This document shows, one piece after another, positions 9,601-17,468 of a stretch of DNA of 64,000 nt. A model generated the notes under the pieces. It was given only the letters and a program-made list of their open reading frames with translations. It was not told the origin of the DNA and did no database searches. A program made the translations under genes and the position numbers. The DNA comes from Kiritimatiellota bacterium. GTDB lineage: Bacteria > Verrucomicrobiota > Lentisphaeria > Oligosphaerales > JAADHN01. The DNA lies in the NCBI GenBank assembly GCA_013151865.1, contig JAADHN010000049.1:302-64301 (forward strand), given 5' to 3'. The stretch's first letter is position 1. The number at the start of each line of letters is the position of its first letter.

Positions 9601-9996
9601 ATTCACCGATTGCCCGACATGGAGGACCGCCTGACCGACCTCGGCATCGAGTCCGCAACACGTTTCGCCACCGTCGGGCTCATCAGCCTGGACGGACGCC
9701 CGGTCCGTGACTCGACCCGTCTTTTGCTGGTCGCCGTGGCCAACGCGCGCAACGCGGACACGAAATGCGGCGGGGGCCGCCTGGAAGTCATGGGGAAAGG
9801 GCCGGTCTTGGCCGAGCCGGTGGCCGCGAAACTGACTTTGCGGAGTTCGCACGCCGCACGTATGGAGATTCACGCCCTCGACCCGCTGACCGGGAAGCGC
9901 GGACAACCGCTCGAACCCACCGCAACAGACGTCGATTTCACCTTCTCCATCGGGGCCCGCTACCGGACGATCTACTACGAACTTCGGGCGCCGTGA
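6694..9996 (+). CDS. Large secreted clan A-type glycoside hydrolase
   Basis: The ATG at 6694 sits behind AGAGGGA and starts a 1100-residue protein with a signal peptide (PALVVVLLAPGLYA about residues 12-26). Residues up to about 480 look like beta-rich carbohydrate-binding or sandwich domains. A TIM barrel begins at VRFWGTNAALHG (about 482). TNEN places the probable acid/base at Glu630, and AGEWNY the probable nucleophile at Glu781, the Asn-Glu and Glu pair typical of GH5/GH39-like clan A enzymes. A C-terminal beta domain follows. It probably cleaves plant or algal polysaccharide in the periplasm or outside. The open frame extends upstream of 6694, but that part has no signal peptide. The linkage attacked cannot be read from sequence. 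Confidence 0.75.
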   Translation: MQLSSRPQTELNPVRRLLPALVVVLLAPGLYAQTGVIGDNGGFMLRYGGATVFTGDSLLVMDEHWKGLDRMHATRPRIRRRGNRSEVRFESRLITLTKSVINTDGQTEARWEFEVKPDARARNIELCVRIPAPVLAEFAPVGKGNDALRSEKGFTLDSFLGRFVLDFTGSTAPWSLDDLRKTAWSHEFRLRFAPPYDPKKGCRAVAVLRVEAEPSRHSAFVPLNIGAAANRGLTDDIADDGKGGWTDQGPNDLRVFRPGKHTFIGVPFTVTDRAVVLRGKERPGFPLTSGPVAVGRKLDRIYFLLTAAWQAEFRQPVAEVVVTYADGRTAVVPVRYGIEVNDWWGGVEPLAARVAWRGNNGQADVGLYFMRWKTPRPETVIRSIEFRSTDSGSVPILLAATGVAAGGLAPDQLTLLDQVFAERENPVVDTRSWFPCRIAWNDGIQPGTALDRSDLNHKPAGKFGFLEVRNGHFVFADADGRPVRFWGTNAALHGPFPPKEDAPGIARCLARQGANLVRLHLYAIYDKTMIAPDGNLDPEALDRFEYFIAELKKNGVYVYMDLNDGMLFGRLLQKKLPGGSKGLKLASIFDRDLIDAQKKLARMLFTHRNPYTKLRTCDDPAVCMYEITNENSMTLTWGSLRQRLPGPYLEELEKKWKAWLRAEKLPERPLPESLGGGDAVSRRFGAILQYRYLEEMRAFLRGIGVKAPISGTNITFTLGDLWASRGMDFLGDHAYWDHPNVRVRPITYRNRPAVRGPAWSLPMVPTFARAKVAGRPVVAGEWNYCFPNDYRCEGLPTMAAFAAYQDWDALLFYCATGSFDGGRWERFHKTPGILVHSQQTDPATWGLSPLCSLLFRRGDVAPARKVVMIGYDPERVWENRSVLARMPFLPALARIETRLTPRGAARLDWPMSASKDALPEDLYATALERLGNTRSSRQTVVSDTGQIRRHADESVLLIDTPRTQIATGFIHRLPDMEDRLTDLGIESATRFATVGLISLDGRPVRDSTRLLLVAVANARNADTKCGGGRLEVMGKGPVLAEPVAAKLTLRSSHAARMEIHALDPLTGKRGQPLEPTATDVDFTFSIGARYRTIYYELRAP
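7098..7110 (+). repeat. Iterated 13-bp motif, exact copy
   Basis: TGCGGAGTTCGCA inside the glycosidase, read as L-A-E-F-A. This is the reference form of the motif described under findings. Confidence 0.65.
9839..9851 (+). repeat. Iterated 13-bp motif, exact copy
   Basis: TGCGGAGTTCGCA near the end of the same glycosidase but in another frame, read as L-R-S-S-H. An eleven-base core copy also occurs at 9492-9502. Confidence 0.65.
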
Positions 9997-10076
9997 GGAG
10001 AATCGCACCCCACCCGGGGCGTTATGGGGCCGGCGGAGGGGGCGGCGCGCGAGTTCCGGTTGAAAGGCCAACAACC

Positions 10077-12437
10077 ATGGCGATGCAATGCGACAGGAGC
10101 GAAGCCGTCACTGGGCCGACCCCGGGAAGAGGACACTTGCTTTCGCCTCGGGTGACCCGTTTGCGCGAGCTGGCCCTTTCCTGGGCCAACGAACCCGACC
10201 CCACCGAACGGGGCCGGGCCATCATGCGGGCCTACGACCGGTTTGCCCGGGAGCCGCCGGCCATTCGCCTGGCCGAGGCCGTGGCCGACTATCTCCGTAC
10301 GCGCAAACTGATCCTGGATCCCGGGGACCTGCTGGCGGGACGCGTTCGCCGCACTCTCGCGCTTCATCCCGGCATACACGAAGGCTACGAGTGGGTGAAT
10401 GCCGCCATGCATCCCGAGGCGTGGCGCAGAATCGAGGCGTTGGCGGGGAGCCCGGTCCCCCGCGAGTTTGTCGAAGCGCTGCGGGCATGGCAGAAGCGCC
10501 ATCCACCTCGGACGGCCGGGCTTGAATCGCCGGTAGAGACACGGGAGGCGATGACGACAGGAGCGTTCAGCGCCTGGGGCATCGAGGGCGGGCACCGATT
10601 GCCCCGCTGTCAGATGCTGCTGCAACACGGGGCGACCGCCCTGCGCGACCGGGCTCAGGGGCGACTGGACAGCCTCCGGGGCACGGACGAGCAGACCCGG
10701 CCCCGCCGCATCGTGTATCGCTCCCTGGTGATCGCCTACGAGGCGATGATCGATTACGCTCGCCGCTGGGCCGATTGGCTGGAGGATCGGGCGGCCGCGT
10801 GTTCGGACGCTGGGCGGCAGCAGGAACTGCGGGACCTCGCCGCCGTCTGCCGGTGGGTGCCGGCAGAGCCGGCCCGCAGCTTTTGGGAAGCGCTTCAGTG
10901 CACTTGGTTCTGCATTCTCGTCAACGACGCCGAATGCGTGGGGACCGCCACCAGTTTCGGTCGTTTGGACCAATACCTGTGGCCCTATCTCGAAAACGAC
11001 CTCGATGCCGGCGTCATCACCGAAGATCAAGCCCTGGAACTGATCGAGTGTCTTTTTCTGAAGTGCTATCGGACGTTCGACTTCCACCATACGACCATCG
11101 GAGGCCTGACCCCGGCAGGAACGGACGGCACGAACCCTTTGTCGTGGCTTTGCCTGAAGGCAATGGAACGGCTTCGGACCCCCCGGGACCTGGCGGTCCG
11201 CCTTCACCGGGATACGCCCCCCGATTTTTTCCGGAAGGCCCTCGAGGTGGCCGCCCTGGGGTTGGGCCGTCCCGATTTCTGGAATGACGAGGTGACCGTG
11301 CAGGCCTTGGTCAAAAGCGGCTTCCCCTTGGCGGACGCACGCGACTATGCGGCCGTCGGGTGCGTTGAACTCACGATCCCCGGGAAATGCAACAGCCGCA
11401 CCATGTGCCACGCCGTGAACCTGGCGAAGGTCCTCGAAATCACGCTTCACGGCGGGCGTTGTCCCCGGACCGGAAAGCGGGTGGGGAGACCACACGCTGC
11501 GGAGTTCGCAACCTATGAGGAACTGCACGCCGCCTACCGCGAACGCGCCGCTTACTGCATTCGGCTGGCGCTCGAGCAGGATCTGCGGGCGTATCGTTTT
11601 CAGGCCCGGAATCTGCCGTTCCCCTTCCTCAGCGCCTGCACGGAGGGATGCTTGGATTCGGGCCGGGACGTGACCGACGGCGGGGCCCTCTACAATCCTG
11701 CCGGGGTGAACCTGTTCGGCATTGCCAACGTGGCCGACGCGCTTGCCGCCATTCGGTCCCTGGTATTCGAGCGGGGTCTGATTCCGCTGGCGGACCTGCG
11801 GGCCGCCTTGGAGAGTGATTTCGACGGTCGAGAGGACCTGCGGCAGATGCTGTTGACCCGGTCCCCCAAATTCGGGAACGACGACCCGGCGGTGGACGGC
11901 ATCGCCGCGGCGGAAGCGGCGTTCTACTGCAACGAGGTGGCCCGGGTGCCGACTTTGGAAGGCGGGCCGCACTTGCCCCTCATCTTCGGGACCTCGCCCC
12001 AGGCTGTCTTCCATTTTGGAAAGGTCACCGGAGCATTGCCGGACGGCCGGCACGCCGCAGAACCGCTGTCCACAAGCTGCAACCCCGCACATGGCCGCAA
12101 TCTGTCGGGCCTGACGGCCGAACTCCGCTCCGTTTCGCGTTTGGATTTCAGCAAGACTTCCGGCGGTGTGTCCTACATCGTGGACATCCACCCCTGCCTG
12201 GCGGCGCCCGATCGGGGTTTGGAAGGGCTTGACGCGGCCCTGCGGACGTTTTTCGACGAGGGAGGCATGGAGATCGGCATCAATGTCTTGAGCGAAGATC
12301 AGTTGCGGGCGGCCCAGTGCGATCCGGAGAACCACGGTCACATCATGGTTCGTGTGTTCGGGTTCTCGTCCCAATTCGTGTCCCTCAGCCCGGCGCTGCA
12401 GGAGTACGTCATCGGCAAGTGCAGGCACGAAAGCTGA
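10077..12437 (+). CDS. Glycyl radical enzyme (pyruvate formate-lyase superfamily)
   Basis: The 786-residue product has both landmarks of the family. The thiyl-radical motif GCVE has Cys429 and Glu431, as in diol, glycerol and choline-lyase branches rather than the CC of true pyruvate formate-lyase. The C-terminal glycyl loop is RVFGFSSQF with the radical-bearing Gly762. Substrate is unknown; a dehydratase or lyase acting on a sugar-derived diol is a guess from context. The enzyme is oxygen-sensitive and needs a radical-SAM activase, yet none lies in this window. The ATG at 10077 follows GAAAGG; the open frame extends back into the glycosidase but homology does not. The last 100 bases overlap the convergent GT9 gene. 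Confidence 0.9.
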   Translation: MAMQCDRSEAVTGPTPGRGHLLSPRVTRLRELALSWANEPDPTERGRAIMRAYDRFAREPPAIRLAEAVADYLRTRKLILDPGDLLAGRVRRTLALHPGIHEGYEWVNAAMHPEAWRRIEALAGSPVPREFVEALRAWQKRHPPRTAGLESPVETREAMTTGAFSAWGIEGGHRLPRCQMLLQHGATALRDRAQGRLDSLRGTDEQTRPRRIVYRSLVIAYEAMIDYARRWADWLEDRAAACSDAGRQQELRDLAAVCRWVPAEPARSFWEALQCTWFCILVNDAECVGTATSFGRLDQYLWPYLENDLDAGVITEDQALELIECLFLKCYRTFDFHHTTIGGLTPAGTDGTNPLSWLCLKAMERLRTPRDLAVRLHRDTPPDFFRKALEVAALGLGRPDFWNDEVTVQALVKSGFPLADARDYAAVGCVELTIPGKCNSRTMCHAVNLAKVLEITLHGGRCPRTGKRVGRPHAAEFATYEELHAAYRERAAYCIRLALEQDLRAYRFQARNLPFPFLSACTEGCLDSGRDVTDGGALYNPAGVNLFGIANVADALAAIRSLVFERGLIPLADLRAALESDFDGREDLRQMLLTRSPKFGNDDPAVDGIAAAEAAFYCNEVARVPTLEGGPHLPLIFGTSPQAVFHFGKVTGALPDGRHAAEPLSTSCNPAHGRNLSGLTAELRSVSRLDFSKTSGGVSYIVDIHPCLAAPDRGLEGLDAALRTFFDEGGMEIGINVLSEDQLRAAQCDPENHGHIMVRVFGFSSQFVSLSPALQEYVIGKCRHES
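11498..11510 (+). repeat. Iterated 13-bp motif, exact copy
   Basis: TGCGGAGTTCGCA inside the glycyl radical enzyme gene, read as A-A-E-F-A. Confidence 0.65.
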
Positions 12438-13339
12438 GAACGCAGGGGGGATGAGAACCACTCATGGGGGAGGACAATCGTGTTGCCCAGCGGCCGCCAG
12501 ACCCGGGGGTCCGTGCACCGAAACAGGGCCACGGTCGGCACGCCGAGAGCGGCAGCCAGGTGTGTGACGCCGCTGTCATTGCCGATGTACAGATCGGCCT
12601 CGGCCGCCAGTCGGTCGCGGAGTTCGCCAAGGGCGGGTCTGTCCAGGAATTCGGCCGCGGCGCCGAACTCGCGCAGGGCCGCACGACACGGGCCGGCGAG
12701 TTCGCGGTCCGCCGGACCGGATGAGACCATGACGGCGCCGCGCCGGTCGTATTGCCAAGCGGCTGCGAACTTCGCAAAGACGGTGATCGGCCAGTTCTTG
12801 GCCCGACTGCCGCTCCCCGGGTGCAACCATAGTATGGCCGGACCGGGTCTCCGCCGCCGACTCCGGCCATCGAGTATCGGCCGGGTGAGCAGGGCGGGGG
12901 GTGCGGGGAACCCGGCGGCGGCGAGAAAACGGCACGCCGCGTGGGGCGGCCCCGAAGGGCGGGGGTCGTGCCATACTACTTCGGCGGCGCCGAATCGCCG
13001 GAGTCGGGCTTCGAGCGCGGCATCCTTGCGTACGAAGAAGTGCAGACGGGCGCCGGGCAACCGCTCCCGAAAAGCGGCGGGCGCGGTTTCGGCGGGCGCG
13101 TAGAGGGCCGCCGTGTCGGGCCCTTCGGCGTCCACGAATGCTTCGAGGTTCACGTCTGCCGGGAGCAGGCAACCGTATGCGGGCCGACTCACCAGCAGGA
13201 GCGGCCGACCGGTCCCGGCAAGGGCCTGGAGAAGGGGGAGGGTGAGCAGGAAATCGCCGAGCGCCCCGGCCCGAAAGACGATTTCCCGTGCCGGTGCTGC
13301 GGTTTCCGGAACAGGGAGTTGATGTAATTTGATTGACAT
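12338..13339 (-). CDS. Glycosyltransferase family 9 (heptosyltransferase-like)
   Basis: GT9 enzymes add heptose or other sugars from a nucleotide donor to lipopolysaccharide cores at the inner membrane. The 333-residue protein opens with IVFRAGALGDFLLTLPLL, the acceptor-side glycine loop. The C-terminal half has LHPGSGSRAKNWP and the donor-site signature GNDSGVTHLAAALGVPTVALF. The final 33 residues run antisense to the end of the glycyl radical gene and have no recognisable fold, so the stop may simply be late. It is divergent from the PQQ-type gene. A lipid-glycan role suggests a Gram-negative envelope. Confidence 0.88.
   Translation of the reverse strand: MSIKLHQLPVPETAAPAREIVFRAGALGDFLLTLPLLQALAGTGRPLLLVSRPAYGCLLPADVNLEAFVDAEGPDTAALYAPAETAPAAFRERLPGARLHFFVRKDAALEARLRRFGAAEVVWHDPRPSGPPHAACRFLAAAGFPAPPALLTRPILDGRSRRRRPGPAILWLHPGSGSRAKNWPITVFAKFAAAWQYDRRGAVMVSSGPADRELAGPCRAALREFGAAAEFLDRPALGELRDRLAAEADLYIGNDSGVTHLAAALGVPTVALFRCTDPRVWRPLGNTIVLPHEWFSSPLRSQLSCLHLPMTYSCSAGLRDTNWDENPNTRTMM
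12764..12776. repeat. Iterated 13-bp palindrome, TGCGAACTTCGCA variant
   Basis: A perfect palindrome with arms TGCGAA/TTCGCA, inside the GT9 gene. A core copy of the standard motif is at 12617-12627 in the same gene. Confidence 0.5.
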
Positions 13340-13471
13340 AGTACTGTTTCATGCGCGCTGACGCCGGGAGAGTTGCCGGACCGGCCATACCATAGATCCC
13401 GCAGCCGAGCGGGCCAACCGCGTCGGTTTTTCGGGGCGCCGCCAACAAGAGGACAAGAAAAGGGATTTGCT

Positions 13472-14701
13472 ATGAACCGATGGTTGGTCGCGATGTGCTT
13501 TGTTGTGGGAAGTGCGGGACGCGTGTCGGACGGGGCCGATTGGCCTTGCTGGCGCGGGCCGAACCGGGATGGGATTTCCCGGGAAAAGGGTTTGATGCAG
13601 GAATGGCCCGCAGCCGGGCCCCGCAAGGTCTGGTCCGTCTCCGGCCTCGGCGAAGGGTATGGTACGGTGGCGGTTGCCCGAGGCGTGATCTACGTTGCGG
13701 GGCAAGTGGGCGGTCGCGGGAAAGTCACTGCCATTTCGGTCGGTGGAAAGAAACTGCGCGAATACCCGTACGGCCGGGAATCTGCCAAGGGCGGCCTGCG
13801 CGGCAGCCGCACCACCCCGACCTGGGACGACGGCCGGGTGTACGTGATGAGCAGTTACGGCGTGGTGAGTTGCTGGGACGCCGAGTCGGGCCGAAAGCTG
13901 TGGGATGTGGACACGTTTGCGAAGTTCGGCGGGCGCAATATCACCTGGCAGATCGCCGAGTCCGTGCTCACGGACGCGTCCCGGCTTTATTGCACGCCCG
14001 GGGGGCCGGACGCCCTGGTCGTGGCCCTGGACAAGAAGACCGGCAAGACAGTTTGGGTCTGCGATCCGCCCATCGACGCCAAGAGTGCCTATTGTTCGCC
14101 GATCATTGTCCCGTTCGGTCGCGGCCGGATGCTGTTGACAATGGTGGAGACCGGCGCGATCGGCGTCAATGCCGACACCGGCGGGTTCCTTTGGCACCGG
14201 CCGCACAAGAACCGCTACGCCGTCCATCCCAACACCCCGATTTTCGAGAACAGGATGGTTTTCATTTCGAGCGACTATCGGCAGGGCAGCGAACTTCTCC
14301 AGATCGCCCCGAACGGCCGGGGCGTCAAACAAGTTTGGCGGTCGCCTGTCCCGGACACGCACCACGGCGGATTGGTGAAAATCGGTCGGTGCGTCTATGG
14401 GACGAACAATCGCGGGCTGGTCTGCATCGATTTCCAGACGGGCAAGGTTTACTGGCAGAACCAGGGGGTAGGCAAAGGGGCCGTCGTGTATGCCGACAAT
14501 CGCTTGTACTGCTATAGTGAGCGCGGCGTGGTCGGCCTGCTCGAAGTCGGTCCCAGGGGATGCAAGGTCCGGGGCAAACTCCGCATCACGGAAGGCACGC
14601 GTCAGCATTGGGCGCATCCGGTGGTTTCCGGCGGACGACTCTATATCCGGCACGACGATGTACTCATGGCTTTTGATATCCGTGCGAACTCCGCACGGTA
14701 A
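13472..14701 (+). CDS. Exported PQQ-type beta-propeller protein
   Basis: The 409-residue product starts with a signal peptide (MNRWLVAMCFVVGSAGRVSDG) and then the segment DWPCWRGPNRDGIS, common at the start of outer-membrane or periplasmic PQQ-like propellers in Planctomycetes and relatives. Blade repeats follow, for example YVAGQVGGRGKVTAIS, YVMSSYGVVSCWDAESGRKLW and VVALDKKTGKTVWVCDPP. The blade shape is that of quinoprotein dehydrogenases, but catalytic PQQ and metal ligands cannot be identified, so a scaffold or binding role is as likely as catalysis. The ATG at 13472 has AAGGG about eight bases ahead. It is probably monocistronic. Confidence 0.85.
   Translation: MNRWLVAMCFVVGSAGRVSDGADWPCWRGPNRDGISREKGLMQEWPAAGPRKVWSVSGLGEGYGTVAVARGVIYVAGQVGGRGKVTAISVGGKKLREYPYGRESAKGGLRGSRTTPTWDDGRVYVMSSYGVVSCWDAESGRKLWDVDTFAKFGGRNITWQIAESVLTDASRLYCTPGGPDALVVALDKKTGKTVWVCDPPIDAKSAYCSPIIVPFGRGRMLLTMVETGAIGVNADTGGFLWHRPHKNRYAVHPNTPIFENRMVFISSDYRQGSELLQIAPNGRGVKQVWRSPVPDTHHGGLVKIGRCVYGTNNRGLVCIDFQTGKVYWQNQGVGKGAVVYADNRLYCYSERGVVGLLEVGPRGCKVRGKLRITEGTRQHWAHPVVSGGRLYIRHDDVLMAFDIRANSAR
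14683..14695 (-). repeat. Iterated 13-bp motif, exact copy at a gene end
   Basis: The motif lies on the minus strand over the last codons of the propeller gene. Flanking bases extend the symmetry, CCGTGCG facing CGCACGG, so this copy could also fold as a hairpin just before the stop codon. Confidence 0.65.
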
Positions 14702-14786
14702 TTCGACCGCTTCCGGATGACCCGGGCGGCCCACCGGTCGGTTTTTCGCGCGTATCTCGTTCGCGGTCGCGGGGAAGGCACACTCC

Positions 14787-15200
14787 ATGAATCGACACAT
14801 CACGCGCCTCAGCCACGTGGGGATTCAGACCACGGACCTCGGGCGTTCCCTGGCTTGGTATACCCACGTGCTCGGCCTCGACGAGGCGTTCCGGCTCGTC
14901 CGGGACGGAAAAACGTGGATCGTTTACCTGCATGCTGCGGGCCAGAGCTTCATCGAGCTGTTCGCGCCTCGTCCGGGCATGGACGCACCGCCGCACGCAC
15001 ATTTTTCCCTGCAAGTCGCGGACATCGAGGCCGCCGTAACCGACCTGCGGAAACGTCTGCCGCCGGAATCGAGCCGGCACGATGAAATCATGACCGGGAC
15101 CGACGGCTCGCGCCTCTACAATTTCTTCGATCCGGACGGCCACCGCATCGAGTTTCAGGAGCTTCGCCCCGAGTCGCGGCAAGCCCGCGCGCTGGCCTGA
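14787..15200 (+). CDS. VOC (glyoxalase/bleomycin-resistance) metalloprotein
   Basis: The 137-residue protein has the paired beta-alpha-beta-beta-beta modules of the vicinal oxygen chelate fold. The four expected metal ligands are present: His10 (SHVGI), Glu57 (FIELF), His72 (HFSLQV) and Glu122 (IEFQE). The segment NFFDPDGHRIEF is the usual closing signature. Members include methylmalonyl-CoA epimerase, glyoxalase I and dioxygenases, and I cannot choose between them; a lyase or isomerase acting on a small metabolite in the cytoplasm is all that can be said. A GGAAGG ribosome site precedes the ATG. Confidence 0.85.
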   Translation: MNRHITRLSHVGIQTTDLGRSLAWYTHVLGLDEAFRLVRDGKTWIVYLHAAGQSFIELFAPRPGMDAPPHAHFSLQVADIEAAVTDLRKRLPPESSRHDEIMTGTDGSRLYNFFDPDGHRIEFQELRPESRQARALA

Positions 15201-15510
15201 CGACCGATTGCCTCAGAACGATCTGGAGCGCCGGCGGACTCGCAGCCTCTGAAGGACCGTCCGGACAATTCTGCGACACTCTGCTATTCACAACCTTCGC
15301 TGCGAGCGCACCGTCCCACAACCCCGGTGGAACCCGACCGACGGTCTGCGGTCGCGGTGGCAGGTGAAGGCGCATGAGTATACCTTGAGGTCGACGCCCA
15401 ACGCAAGTCGACCGGATGGCGTGCGATTCGCGTTCACAGCCGACGGCTCATCGGTCGGGCAGGATGCGCGACCGACTCGAAAGAGCCCGACAAGCAAGGA
15501 GGAGTATCTC
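15201..15510. other. Intergenic region before the sugar isomerase
   Basis: I see no gene, RNA or convincing promoter in these 310 bases. The only signal is the strong AAGGAGG ribosome site just before 15511. Confidence 0.4.
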
Positions 15511-16317
15511 GTGAAGTATTCGTTCATGACGTTTTCGTGTCCGGAACTCAGCTTTGAAGAGGTCGTGGCGGCCGCGGAACGCTTCGGGTACGACGGGGTC
15601 GAGCCGCGTATCGGCAGCGGTCATGCGCACGGGGTCGAGCCCGAGGCCGACGCGGGCGCGCGGCGCGAACTCCGCGGGCTTGCCGAATCCCGCGGCATTG
15701 CCGTGGCCTGCATCGCCACATCGTGTCGTTTTGCGGACCCCGCAGACGCCGACTCCCACGTTGAGCGCGCGCACGCCGCGATCGACCTGGCCGCGGACCT
15801 GGGCGCGGCGGCGATCCGGGTGTTCGGCGGTCAATTCCCCGCGGACATGGCTCGGGAAGCGGCGGTCGCGCAGGTAGCCGATTCGCTCTCGGCCCTGGCC
15901 GAGCACGCCGCCGGAAGAGGGGTGACCGTGTGTATGGAAACCCATGACGCGTGGTGCGACCCGAACCACGTGGCGGCCGTGATGCGTCGGGTGGACCATC
16001 CGGCCATTGCCGTGAACTGGGACATCATGCACCCGATCCGGCGCGGCAACGCCACCATGGATTCGGCGTTCGAGGCGTTGAGGGCATGGGTCCGTCACCT
16101 GCATGTTCACGACGGGGTGGAAGCGGACGGAAAGCTCGACCTGGTCCCGATCGGGCAAGGGGCGATCGACCACCGCCGCGCCATTGAGTTGCTGACCGCG
16201 GCCGGTTTCGAGGGTTTTCTCAGCGGAGAGTGGATCAACTGGAGCGATCCATGGGAAGTGCATCTTCCCCGGGAGCTGGAGATGATGCGCCGGTACGAAG
16301 CGGCATGCGTCGATTGA
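15511..16317 (+). CDS. Sugar phosphate isomerase/epimerase (xylose isomerase-like TIM barrel)
   Basis: The start is a GTG behind a near-perfect AAGGAGG at 15496-15502, giving 268 residues. The sequence follows the AP-endonuclease family 2 barrel: YDGVEPRIGSGH after strand 2, CMETHDAWCDPN with a metal-ligand glutamate and histidine, VNWDIMHP, VRHLHVHD, and the closing glutamate in FLSGEWIN. These enzymes interconvert ketoses and aldoses or act on inosose and hydroxypyruvate in the cytoplasm. The longer open frame to 15364 has no ribosome site. Substrate unknown. Confidence 0.88.
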   Translation: MKYSFMTFSCPELSFEEVVAAAERFGYDGVEPRIGSGHAHGVEPEADAGARRELRGLAESRGIAVACIATSCRFADPADADSHVERAHAAIDLAADLGAAAIRVFGGQFPADMAREAAVAQVADSLSALAEHAAGRGVTVCMETHDAWCDPNHVAAVMRRVDHPAIAVNWDIMHPIRRGNATMDSAFEALRAWVRHLHVHDGVEADGKLDLVPIGQGAIDHRRAIELLTAAGFEGFLSGEWINWSDPWEVHLPRELEMMRRYEAACVD

Positions 16318-16341
16318 GCGAGTCGCCGCGCCTGTTCGGTT

Positions 16342-17070
16342 TCATTCCCGAGGGGAAGAAAAGGCGGGCGCGTTGCCGGCTTCTTTCAGTCGGCGGATTG
16401 CGGCCCCCGGCCCGTCCGGCGCGCGGAACACACTCGTCCCGGCCACCAGCAGGTTGGCGCCGGCGTCGAGCACGGTCCGGGCCGTGTCCGGCTTGATGCC
16501 GCCGTCGACTTCAAGGTGTACCGGACGCTTGCCGCGGTCGATCATCTGGCGGAGTTCGCGGATTTTGGGCGCCACATCTTCGCGGAAAGACTGCCCGCCG
16601 AACCCCGGCTCGACGGTCATTACCAAGACCAGGTCCAATTGATCGAGATACGGCGCCAGGACCGCCGCCGGGGTCGCCGGCTTCAACGAGAGCCCGACAG
16701 AACAGCCTGTTTCCCGGACGGTCGCGAGGAGTTCGCGGACGTTCCCCTCGATCTCGACATGGAAGGTGATGTGGTCCGCGCCGGCTTCGACAAAGGGCCG
16801 GACGTACGCGCCGGGATGGGCGAGCATCAGGTGCACGTCGAACGGCAGCGATGTGACCGGACGGACGGCGCGGACCACGGGCGGACCGAAGGAGAGATTG
16901 GGCACGAAATGCCCATCCATGATGTCCAGGTGCAACACGTCGGCGCCGCCGTCGGCCGCGGCGCGGATTTCCCGGTCCAACCTTGCGAAGTCTGCCGCCA
17001 AAAGCGACGGTGCGACCAGTACGCTGTCGGCAGCCGGCAACTCTGTCAGCGGTTGAATTCGGTGTGGCAT
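16342..17070 (-). CDS. rpe: Ribulose-phosphate 3-epimerase
   Basis: This enzyme interconverts ribulose 5-phosphate and xylulose 5-phosphate in the pentose phosphate pathway. The 242-residue product has the complete family set: VAPSLLAADFARL, HLDIMDGHFVPNLSFGP with the metal-binding His and catalytic Asp, FDVHLMLAHP, VMTVEPGFGGQSF, and the second catalytic Asp in LEVDGGI, then GANLLVAGTSVF for phosphate binding. The start at 17070 has GGGAG thirteen bases upstream; an ATG seven codons earlier is possible. It reads in the same direction as ilvB but with 398 bases between, so is probably separately expressed. Confidence 0.95.
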   Translation of the reverse strand: MPHRIQPLTELPAADSVLVAPSLLAADFARLDREIRAAADGGADVLHLDIMDGHFVPNLSFGPPVVRAVRPVTSLPFDVHLMLAHPGAYVRPFVEAGADHITFHVEIEGNVRELLATVRETGCSVGLSLKPATPAAVLAPYLDQLDLVLVMTVEPGFGGQSFREDVAPKIRELRQMIDRGKRPVHLEVDGGIKPDTARTVLDAGANLLVAGTSVFRAPDGPGAAIRRLKEAGNAPAFSSPRE

Positions 17071-17468
17071 GGCAACGGCTTCTCCCGACATGACAGACCT
17101 GAGAGTGCCAAATGGCCCGAGTTCGCGAACCGGGCAAGTTGAACGCCTGTTCCCGACCGTTCGCTCCGGAGCGTGGGCTGCGGAGTGCAACCGTGGCCCG
17201 GGACCGTCCGCCCAAGTCAACACATCCGAGCAAACAGGCCGGAGCCGCAAAGTCATCCCGACGTCCGCGTCCGAGGTTCAGAGTTTCGACTCCAGGGGCT
17301 GTCGCTTCATCGCGAGATCTCCGGGCGAAACGTGTTGGAGTCCGCGGTCTCCGCGGCGGGACAACCAAGCACAAACCGCCGCTGCGGCTTCCGCCGTTAC
17401 CGCGCCACGGCGCGACGGGCCGTCGTCCGGGGCGCGAGCGGTCCCGACGACCGTCGCCCGGGCTCGAC
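17071..17468. other. Gap between ilvB and rpe
   Basis: No gene is supported. A 14-base palindrome, CGCGCCACGGCGCG at 17401-17414, could form a short hairpin in the ilvB trailer, but no T tract follows it on either strand. Confidence 0.35.

Noticed and set aside
9765-10076. Upstream extension of the glycyl radical enzyme frame
   Set aside because: It overlaps the end of the glycosidase gene, is Arg- and Pro-rich, and the good ribosome site precedes 10077.
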